Shown here: one piece after another, positions 31,237 through 37,688 of the stretch
How positions within the stretch are numbered: the stretch's first letter is position 1
Layout: every line of letters begins with the position of its first letter
DNA from: an uncultured Eubacteriales bacterium
Lineage (GTDB): Bacteria > Bacillota > Clostridia > Oscillospirales > Oscillospiraceae
NCBI GenBank assembly: GCA_900549475.1
Contig: UROF01000024.1
Span: 1-37,688, forward strand
Direction: 5' to 3'
DNA: 37,688 nt
Notes under the pieces: generated by a model
What the model was told of the DNA's origin: nothing
Seen by the model: only the letters and a program-made list of their open reading frames with translations
Database searches by the model: none
Program-made: the position numbers and the translations under genes

Positions 31237-34200
31237 ATGGCAAGAAAGTTCAAGTCCATGGACGGCAACAACGCGGCCGCGCATGTCTCCTATGCGTTTT
31301 CCGAAGTTGCTGCGATCTACCCGATCACTCCGTCCAGCCCCATGGCCGACCTGGTTGACCAGTGGTCTGCCAACGGCCTGAAGAACATCTTCGGCACCCA
31401 GGTAAAGGTCGTCGAGATGGAGTCCGAGGCCGGCGCCGCCGGTGCGGTCCACGGCTCTCTGGGCGCAGGCGCCCTCACCAGCACCTACACCGCCTCCCAG
31501 GGCCTGCTGCTGATGATCCCCAACATGTACAAGATCGCGGCTGAGCAGCTGCCCACCGTGTTCCATGTTTCCGCCCGTACCGTGTCCACCCACGCCCTGA
31601 ACATCTTCGGCGATCACTCCGACGTCATGGCCTGCCGTCAGACCGGCTTCGCTATGCTGGCCGAGGGCAACGTTCAGGAAGTCATGGACCTCTCCCCTGT
31701 GGCTCACCTGTCCGCCATCAGCGGCAAGGTGCCCTTCATCAACTTCTTTGATGGTTTCCGTACCAGCCACGAGATCCAGAAGGTGGCCGTGTGGGATTAC
31801 GCCGATCTGAAGGATATGTGCGACATGGAGGCTGTTGAGGCTTTCCGTAAGCACGCCCTCAACCCCGAGCATCCTGCTACCCGCGGCTCCCACGAGAACG
31901 GCGACATCTTCTTCCAGCACCGTGAGGCCTGCAATAAGTACTATGATGCGCTGCCCGCCGTGGTAGAGAAGTACATGGGCAAGGTCAACGAGAAGCTGGG
32001 CACCGATTATAAGCTCTTCAACTACTACGGCGCTGCCGATGCTGACCGCATCATCATCGCCATGGGCTCCATCTGCGACGTGGCCGAAGAGGTCATCGAC
32101 TACATGAACGCCCACGGTGAGAAGGTGGGCCTGGTGAAGGTCCGTCTGTATCGCCCCTTCGCTGCTGACCGCCTCATCGCCGCCATCCCCGCCACCGCCA
32201 AGAAGATCGCCGTCCTGGATCGTACCAAGGAGCCCGGCGCTCTGGGCGAGCCTCTGTACCTGGATGTGGTCACCTCCCTGGCCAACGCCGGCATGAACGA
32301 CGTCACCGTCATCGGCGGTCGTTACGGCCTTGGTTCCAAGGATACGCCTCCTTCCAGCGTGTTCGCTGTCTATGAGGAGCTGAAGAAGGATGCTCCTCGC
32401 CGTCAGTTCACCATCGGCATCGTGGACGACGTTACCGGCCTGAGCCTGCCCGAGGTCCCCGCCCCCAACACCGCGGCGGAAGGCACCATCGAGTGCAAGT
32501 TCTGGGGTCTGGGCGGCGACGGTACCGTGGGCGCCAACAAGAACTCCATCAAGATCATCGGCGACCACACCGACAAGTACATCCAGGCTTACTTCCAGTA
32601 CGACTCCAAGAAGACCGGCGGCGTGACCATCAGCCACCTGCGCTTCGGCGACAAGCCCATCCGTTCCCCCTACTATATCAACAAGGCTGACTTTGTGGCC
32701 TGCCACAACCCCAGCTACGTGACCAAGGGCTTCAAGATGGTCAACGACGTCAAGCCCGGCGGCGTATTCATGATCAACTGCCAGTGGGATTTCGAGGAGC
32801 TCAGCCACCACCTGAACGCTGAGGCCAAGCAGTACATCGCCAAGAACAACATCCAGCTCTACACCATCAACGCCATCGACCTGGCCGCCTCCATCGGCAT
32901 GGGCAAGCGTACCAACACCATTCTGCAGAGCGCCTTCTTCACTCTGGCCAAGGTCATGCCCGAGGAGGACGCCATCCGCTACATGAAGGAAGCCGCCACC
33001 AAGTCCTACTCCAAGAAGGGCATGGACGTGGTGGAGATGAACCACAAGGCCATTGACGCCGGCGCCACTGCCTTCAAGAAGATCGACGTGCCCGCCGACT
33101 GGGCCAACGCCGTGGATGAGAAGACCGAGCACGCCCTCGAGGGTAAGCCCGAGCTGGTCACCATGGTCAAGGATATCCTCAACCCCGTGGGCAAGATGGA
33201 CGGCGACAGCCTGCCTGTTTCCGTGTTCATGCCCCATGTGGACGGCCAGTTCGAGCTGGGCGCCTCCGCTTATGAGAAGCGCGGCGTAGCCGTGGCGGTG
33301 CCCACCTGGGATCCCACCAAGTGCATCCAGTGCAACACCTGCTCCTATGTCTGCCCCCACGCCTGCATCCGTTCCTACGCCCTGACCGACGAGGAAGTGA
33401 AGAACGCCCCCGAGGGCTTCAAGTCCGCTCCCGTCAAGGCCGGCAAGGGCAAGGGCGTGTACACCTTCGCCATCGGCGTGAGCCCCCTGGACTGCATGGG
33501 CTGCGGCGTGTGCGTAGAGGCCTGCCTTGCCAAGGATAAGGCCATCACCATGGTGCCTCAGGAGCAGGAAGCTGCTCAGCAGTCTGTCTGGGATTACCTG
33601 GTCAAGACCGCTCCCAAGGCCGACATGCAGGACAACACCGTCAAGGGCAGCCAGTTCAAGCAGCCCTACCTGCAGTTCTCCGGCTCCTGCGCCGGCTGCG
33701 CCGAGACCAGCTATGCCCGTCTCGTCACCCAGCTGTTCGGCGATCGGATGTACATCTCCAACGCCACCGGCTGTTCTTCCATCTGGGGCGGCCCCGCTGC
33801 TACCAGCCCCTACTGCACCAACGCCGAGGGCAAGGGTCCCGCATGGTGCAACTCCCTGTTCGAGGATAACGCCGAGCACGGCCTGGGCCTGTACATCGGC
33901 CAGAAGACCATCCGCGAGAGCCTGAAGGTCAAGACCGAGGAGCTGCTGAAGGTGGAGTGGGCCCGTCCCGAGCTGAAGGAAGCCGCTCAGAAGTGGCTGG
34001 ATACCTACAACGAGGGCGAGGCCAACCAGGATGCTACCAAGGCCTATGTGGCCGCTCTGGAAGCCAGCATCTGCACCGTGGACGAGCTCATCGCCAACGA
34101 GAAGTTCAAGGCTCACGGTGAGGAGCTGAAGGCTGCCGGCAAGAAGTACTGCGACTGCGCCGCCTGCAAGCTGGTGGAGGAGATCCTGGAGAAGAAGGAT

Positions 34201-34869
34201 TACCTCAACAAGAAGTCCGTGTGGATCTTCGGCGGCGACGGCTGGGCCTACGATATCGGCTACGGCGGACTGGACCACGTCCTGGCCTCCGGCGAGGATG
34301 TGAACGTGTTCGTCTTCGATACCGAGGTGTACTCCAACACCGGCGGACAGGCTTCCAAGGCTTCCAACATCGGCCAGGTGGCTCAGTTTGCCGCTGCCGG
34401 TAAGGAGATGAAGAAGAAGAGCCTCTCCGAGATCGCCATGCAGTACGGTTACGTGTACGTAGCTCAGGTGGCTATGGGCGCCAACACCGCTCAGACCATC
34501 AAGGCCATCACCGAGGCTGAGGCCTATCATGGTCCCTCCCTCATCATCGGCTATGCTCCCTGCGAGATGCACTCCATCAAGGGCGGCATGACCAACTGCC
34601 AGAAGGAAATGAAGAAGGCTGTGGATTGCGGCTACTGGAATATGTTCCGCTTCAATCCCGCCCTGGCTGCCGAGGGCAAGAACCCCTTCACCCTGGACAG
34701 CAAGGCTCCCGCCGGCGGTTACCAGGACTTCCTGATGAACGAGGCCCGTTATGCCCGTCTGACCCGCGAGTTCCCCGAGCGCGCCGAAGTCCTCTTCGCC
34801 CGCAACGAGGAAGCCGCCAAGGAGCGCTACGAGCACCTGACCAAGCTCATCGACCTCTACAGCAAGTAA
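31237..34869 (+). CDS. nifJ: pyruvate:ferredoxin (flavodoxin) oxidoreductase
   Basis: It encodes 1210 residues, a full-length homodimeric PFOR. ATG 31237 follows AGGAGG; an in-frame ATG at 31174 has none. It oxidises pyruvate with CoA to acetyl-CoA and CO2, reducing ferredoxin. Domains in order: N-terminal pyrimidine-binding (YPITPSSPMADL), transketolase C-like, EKR, and two 4Fe-4S clusters. The clusters use C696, C699, C702, C706 and C753, C756, C759, C763. The third cluster site includes C818 and C821. The TPP domain shows GGDGWAYDIG at 999-1008 and YSNTGGQ. Codon use (many CGT, GGC, AAG) differs from neighbours and fits very high expression. Confidence 0.98.
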   Translation: MARKFKSMDGNNAAAHVSYAFSEVAAIYPITPSSPMADLVDQWSANGLKNIFGTQVKVVEMESEAGAAGAVHGSLGAGALTSTYTASQGLLLMIPNMYKIAAEQLPTVFHVSARTVSTHALNIFGDHSDVMACRQTGFAMLAEGNVQEVMDLSPVAHLSAISGKVPFINFFDGFRTSHEIQKVAVWDYADLKDMCDMEAVEAFRKHALNPEHPATRGSHENGDIFFQHREACNKYYDALPAVVEKYMGKVNEKLGTDYKLFNYYGAADADRIIIAMGSICDVAEEVIDYMNAHGEKVGLVKVRLYRPFAADRLIAAIPATAKKIAVLDRTKEPGALGEPLYLDVVTSLANAGMNDVTVIGGRYGLGSKDTPPSSVFAVYEELKKDAPRRQFTIGIVDDVTGLSLPEVPAPNTAAEGTIECKFWGLGGDGTVGANKNSIKIIGDHTDKYIQAYFQYDSKKTGGVTISHLRFGDKPIRSPYYINKADFVACHNPSYVTKGFKMVNDVKPGGVFMINCQWDFEELSHHLNAEAKQYIAKNNIQLYTINAIDLAASIGMGKRTNTILQSAFFTLAKVMPEEDAIRYMKEAATKSYSKKGMDVVEMNHKAIDAGATAFKKIDVPADWANAVDEKTEHALEGKPELVTMVKDILNPVGKMDGDSLPVSVFMPHVDGQFELGASAYEKRGVAVAVPTWDPTKCIQCNTCSYVCPHACIRSYALTDEEVKNAPEGFKSAPVKAGKGKGVYTFAIGVSPLDCMGCGVCVEACLAKDKAITMVPQEQEAAQQSVWDYLVKTAPKADMQDNTVKGSQFKQPYLQFSGSCAGCAETSYARLVTQLFGDRMYISNATGCSSIWGGPAATSPYCTNAEGKGPAWCNSLFEDNAEHGLGLYIGQKTIRESLKVKTEELLKVEWARPELKEAAQKWLDTYNEGEANQDATKAYVAALEASICTVDELIANEKFKAHGEELKAAGKKYCDCAACKLVEEILEKKDYLNKKSVWIFGGDGWAYDIGYGGLDHVLASGEDVNVFVFDTEVYSNTGGQASKASNIGQVAQFAAAGKEMKKKSLSEIAMQYGYVYVAQVAMGANTAQTIKAITEAEAYHGPSLIIGYAPCEMHSIKGGMTNCQKEMKKAVDCGYWNMFRFNPALAAEGKNPFTLDSKAPAGGYQDFLMNEARYARLTREFPERAEVLFARNEEAAKERYEHLTKLIDLYSK

Positions 34870-34889
34870 TTCCAATTCAACAAAGCGCA

Positions 34890-34926
34890 AATCCCCCGTG
34901 GGTTAATGCCCACGGGGGATTTTTTA
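34890..34926 (+). terminator. terminator of nifJ
   Basis: A 13-bp perfect stem (34890-34902 with 34909-34921) is followed by T's. Confidence 0.92.
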
Positions 34927-34976
34927 TAGAAAATGCACAACGTATATTGTATCGCATAGAAAATTTTATCCATATA

Positions 34977-35005
34977 TTGACAAGCGAAAAAAAGCGGTGT
35001 ATACT
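34977..35005 (+). promoter_or_regulatory. promoter of the SGNH hydrolase/symporter operon
   Basis: Perfect TTGACA (34977-34982), 17 bases, TATACT (35000-35005). The leader to ATG 35232 is about 220 nt of unusually AT-rich sequence (35006-35231) with no known riboswitch or reading frame that I can see. Confidence 0.8.
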
Positions 35006-35231
35006 TTACCCATATTTGTCCATTTTTTGCATGTTTTTGTTAATAACCAGCTTTTTTACTTATATTTTATTTAAAATTTATCATTTTTTGTTTATCAATT
35101 TATTGATTTCATTTACTATTTTTGATTATTTTTTATATTACCGACATTATCAAGGCACCCAGCATTTCTGACATTTTTTAGCATTATTTTATCAATTTAA
35201 ATTGAAAAATACTTGTTTGGGAGGCATTACC

Positions 35232-35873
35232 ATGGAAAAAGTAATTTTATGTTACGGAGATTCCAACACCTGGGGATACAACCCCGCTACCACCAAGCGC
35301 TTTCCCAGAGATGTCCGCTGGACAGGCAGGCTGCAAAAATTATTGGGACCAGACTATGTGATTATTGAAGAAGGTCTCAACAGTCGGACCGTGGTTTGGG
35401 ATGATCCTGTAAACGGCTACCGCAGTGGTCTTACCTATCTGATCCCCTGCCTGGAGAGCCAGAAGCCTGTTGATCTGGTAATTATTATGTTGGGTACCAA
35501 TGACACCCAGGAGCGGTTCCAGCTCAATGGTTTCAACATTGCCCGGAGTATGCGGCGGGTTCTGGATGCTGTTGAAATCTCCCGCAGCGGCCCGGAAGAA
35601 AAAGCGCCCAAGGTTCTCCTGGTAGCGCCCCCTCACATTCTTGACTGTCTCCCTGAAACCGACCTGGGAGAAAATATGGGAACCGGCTGTGCGCAACGGT
35701 CAAAAGAGATCGCAAAGTACTACCAGCTGCTCAGCGAGGAAAGGAGGATTGCATTTTTGGACGCCCAGGCTTATGTGCAGGCCAGCGAGGTTGACGCGGT
35801 GCACTTAGACGAAAACGGCCATCGGCGGCTGGCAGAAGTGCTTGAGAAAAAAGTTCGCAATATGTTGGAGTAA
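35232..35873 (+). CDS. SGNH/GDSL-type hydrolase
   Basis: It encodes 213 residues. ATG 35232 follows GGGAGG (35219-35224). The four SGNH blocks are visible: GDSN with nucleophile S11, a glycine block near GLNSRTV, GTND with the oxyanion asparagine, and D188-x-x-H191 (DAVHLDENGH). No signal peptide is present, so it acts in the cytosol. Family members are esterases, lipases or acyl hydrolases. It lies 14 bases before a sodium:amino acid symporter, so it might process an imported or acylated amino acid derivative, but that is inference. Confidence 0.88.
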   Translation: MEKVILCYGDSNTWGYNPATTKRFPRDVRWTGRLQKLLGPDYVIIEEGLNSRTVVWDDPVNGYRSGLTYLIPCLESQKPVDLVIIMLGTNDTQERFQLNGFNIARSMRRVLDAVEISRSGPEEKAPKVLLVAPPHILDCLPETDLGENMGTGCAQRSKEIAKYYQLLSEERRIAFLDAQAYVQASEVDAVHLDENGHRRLAEVLEKKVRNMLE

Positions 35874-35887
35874 ATGGAGGGATTTTC

Positions 35888-37258
35888 ATGCAAACTTTGG
35901 ACAATATTCTGATTCAGATGACCAACTTTCTCTTTGGTCCCTACATGCTGGTCATATTTTTTGGAACCGGCCTGTACCTAACCATTCGCACGAAAGGCAT
36001 TCAGTTCCGGAAATTTACCCTTGCTATGCGCACCATGTTCTCCCGCAAACAGCGGAATGACTCTGATGGGGAGATCAGGTCCTTCTGGGCTCTCGCCTCT
36101 GCACTGTCGTCCTGCATCGGCGTAGCCAATATCGCCGGTGTGGCGGCGGCTCTGGCTGTAGGCGGCCCTGGCGCCGTATTCTGGATGTGGGTAGCCGCTA
36201 TTTTAGGTATGGCTACCAAGTACTGCGAGATCACCCTGGCGCTGTACACCAGAGAAAAAGATGAAAACGGCGTATGGCACGGCGGCGCCATGTACCTGCT
36301 GAAAAACGGCTTCAAAAAGCAAAACCCCATCACCAAATTCCTGGCAGGATTCTTTGCTGTGGCTACCACCTTCGTAGGCCTTGTCAGCTGCAATATGCTC
36401 CAGACCAACACCGTGGTGTCCTCTCTGAGCCCTTATAACGTCAATCCTTACCTTATCGGTATTATTTTTGCTGTTCTGTGCGGCATCGTCATCATCGGCG
36501 GCGTTAAGCGGTTGGGCCGCGTGACCTCTATCCTGACCCCCACCATGGGCTGCATCTATGTGCTGGCCGCCCTTGTGATCCTTGTCCTGAACGCTGACGG
36601 CATTATCCCCGGCCTGAAGCTCATCGTCACCAGCGCTTTCACCGGTACTGCGGCTGTCGGCGGCTTCTCCGGTGCTGCTGTCTCCTTTGCGATTCGCCAG
36701 GGCGTTGCCCGCGGCATCATGTCCAACGAGGCCGGTATCGGCTCCTCCGCCATGATCCACGCCACCGCTACCGTCAAGCACCCCTGCGAGCAGGGTATCT
36801 TCGGTATTCTGGAAGTCTTCTTCGATACCATCGTGGTGTGCACCATGACCGCTCTGGTAATTATCTCCACCGGCGTGTGGAGCAGCGGCGAGACCTCCGC
36901 TGCCCTCAGCGGCCTTGCCTTCTCCACCGGTCTGCCTGGTGAGTGGGGCAATATCATCGTTATCGTCTGCACCATCCTCTTCGTCTTTTCCACCCTTCTG
37001 GGCTGGTCCTGGTACGCAGAGACCGGTGTGACCTTCCTCTTCGGCGACAAGGCCATCCTCCCCTTCCGGTTTGTATGGTGCCTGTGTGCCTTCCTGGGCG
37101 CTATCGTGGATATCGACATCGTCTGGCATGCGGCGGACACCGTCAACGGCCTGATGGCCATCCCCAACCTGATCAGCTTGTGGATCTTCGCCGGCACAGC
37201 GGTCAAGCTGACCAACGAATACTTCAGCAAGGATAAAAGCCCTCTCGCCCGGCGGTAA
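35888..37258 (+). CDS. sodium:alanine/glycine symporter (AGCS family)
   Basis: It encodes 456 residues starting at ATG 35888 with GGAGG at 35876-35880. About eleven hydrophobic helices are present. AGCS marks are visible: TIRTKGIQFRKF after the first helix, GVANIAGVAAALAVGGPGAV, FWMWVAAILGMATKYCEITL and GIMSNEAGIGSSAM. These proteins import alanine or glycine with Na+ (AgcS, AlsT, DagA). The length is normal. It shares the transcript with the SGNH hydrolase; no amino acid riboswitch is visible in the leader. Confidence 0.95.
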   Translation: MQTLDNILIQMTNFLFGPYMLVIFFGTGLYLTIRTKGIQFRKFTLAMRTMFSRKQRNDSDGEIRSFWALASALSSCIGVANIAGVAAALAVGGPGAVFWMWVAAILGMATKYCEITLALYTREKDENGVWHGGAMYLLKNGFKKQNPITKFLAGFFAVATTFVGLVSCNMLQTNTVVSSLSPYNVNPYLIGIIFAVLCGIVIIGGVKRLGRVTSILTPTMGCIYVLAALVILVLNADGIIPGLKLIVTSAFTGTAAVGGFSGAAVSFAIRQGVARGIMSNEAGIGSSAMIHATATVKHPCEQGIFGILEVFFDTIVVCTMTALVIISTGVWSSGETSAALSGLAFSTGLPGEWGNIIVIVCTILFVFSTLLGWSWYAETGVTFLFGDKAILPFRFVWCLCAFLGAIVDIDIVWHAADTVNGLMAIPNLISLWIFAGTAVKLTNEYFSKDKSPLARR

Positions 37259-37284
37259 TACCGTCCGGCAGACAAGACGGCTAT

Positions 37285-37330
37285 AAAAAGCCCCCGGCCT
37301 GCTGTACATACCGCAGTCCGGGGTTAACTT
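37285..37330. terminator. imperfect terminator between the symporter and the lepA tail
   Basis: AAAAAGCCCCCGG pairs with CCGGGG and TTAACTTTT through an imperfect stem of about 18 bp. It probably serves both convergent transcripts. Confidence 0.6.
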
Positions 37331-37353
37331 TTCTAATTGAGACCCTAAGCGTT

Positions 37354-37435
37354 TTACTCGTCCAGTTTGAGCACTGCCATAAATGCCTCGGTGGGCAGCT
37401 GCACCGTACCCAGGTTCCGCATCTTCTTCTTGCCC
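37354..37435 (-). pseudogene. duplicated 3' tail of lepA
   Basis: It repeats the last 26 codons and stop of lepA (MRNLGTVQLPTEAFMAVLKL, then DE and stop), 253 bp downstream of the copy at 37607-37688. The frame upstream of this copy (37436-37603) stays open but does not read as LepA, so this is a remnant rather than the gene. Confidence 0.75.
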
Positions 37436-37603
37436 GCCCCACAAAGCCGTTGGCTTTGCGGGAACCCCTCATAAATTTCACTTGCTCGGGCGGAATGAAT
37501 CCGCCCTGCGCCAAGGTTTTGCCCACAGAGCAAAACGCTTGTACGGCGCTTCCACGCCGCCCCGCTCTGCGGGGCCCCGAGGGCAAGTATAAGATGCGGC
37601 TGC
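37436..37603. repeat. hairpin array between the two lepA tails
   Basis: Consecutive stems are seen: 37442-37448 with 37452-37458; 37488-37494 with 37500-37506; 37516-37522 with 37530-37536; and 37559-37565 with 37569-37575. The 168-bp stretch has no gene. Its style resembles the arrays at 15594-15647 and 19516-19673. Confidence 0.7.
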
Positions 37604-37606
37604 GTC

Positions 37607-37688
37607 TTACTCGTCCAGTTTGAGCACTGCCATAAATGCCTCGGTGGGCAGCTGCACCGTACCCAGGTTCCGCATCTTCTTCTTGCCC
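37607..37688 (-). CDS. lepA: 3' end of elongation factor 4 (LepA), cut by the window edge
   Basis: Only the last 26 codons and the TAA stop are inside the window. The peptide contains KKKMRNLGTVQLPTEAF and MAVLKLDE, the conserved C-terminal end of LepA, a GTPase that back-translocates or remodels stalled ribosomes. The gene runs leftward from beyond the right edge. It is assumed to be the true gene because the other copy is not preceded by LepA sequence. Confidence 0.75.
   Translation of the reverse strand, partial: GKKKMRNLGTVQLPTEAFMAVLKLDE

Noticed and set aside
31213..34890. 1225-codon minus-strand frame opposite nifJ
   Set aside because: The opposite strand encodes the complete PFOR; the shadow is low-complexity (Gly, Val, His, Leu) and arises from strong codon bias.
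37281..37586. 101-codon minus-strand frame over the lepA tail copy and hairpin array
   Set aside because: It is in a different frame from the LepA tail, has no ribosome site and runs through the terminator.

Overview
The window looks like a chromosomal segment of a gut-type clostridium (class Clostridia, most likely Oscillospiraceae, near Flavonifractor/Intestinimonas/Pseudoflavonifractor). This rests on GC-rich genes with strong AGGAGG ribosome sites, sigma-A type TTGACA/TATAAT promoters, a SAM-I riboswitch before metK, a large pyruvate:ferredoxin oxidoreductase, a MutY/thymidine kinase cluster and a Tet(M)-like GTPase fused to a YacP/Rae1 nuclease. Genus is inference.

Positions 1-6515 look like the right end of an integrative element. 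A Tn916-type tyrosine integrase (5231-6436) lies tail-to-tail with a tRNA-Ser gene and is preceded by two overlapping small excisionase-like HTH genes, a P-loop ATPase of a mobile-element type and a short charged protein. Further left is an AT-rich pair of unknown reading frames (442-2285) that reads like one gene split at an HIV-type U_UUU_UUA slippery sequence. No left end of the element is visible.

Positions 6516-18340 are core chromosome. They hold two tRNA-Ser genes and a tRNA-Pro, a lipoprotein, an amidohydrolase, a VanZ-like protein, a MarR-MATE operon with two identical palindromic operators, glutamate dehydrogenase, a LexA/CI-like S24 repressor, a tRNA-Thr/tRNA-Tyr unit followed by a repeat- and hairpin-rich stretch, a three-gene operon ending in a sigma region-4 protein, a YitT-family protein, and two very small membrane proteins.

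Positions 18340-31000 hold metK (SAM-I controlled, long structured leader), a radical SAM/mutY/tdk cluster, a second MarR gene with a YczE-type membrane protein, the GTPase-NYN fusion, a DUF1538 membrane protein with a tandem-PII partner, a ComM/YifB ATPase and a small membrane-anchored protein.

Positions 31000-37688 hold nifJ (PFOR), an SGNH hydrolase with an alanine/glycine:Na+ symporter, and the 3' end of lepA on the minus strand. The last 85 bases or more of lepA are duplicated 253 bp downstream.

The best candidate for something little described is the GTPase-NYN fusion at 23974-26616. It joins a ribosome A-site GTPase to a family of A-site mRNA endonucleases, which suggests factor-delivered mRNA cleavage on the ribosome. 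Other signals worth checking are the slippery-site split gene, the tRNA-Tyr palindrome and repeats, and the duplicated lepA tail.
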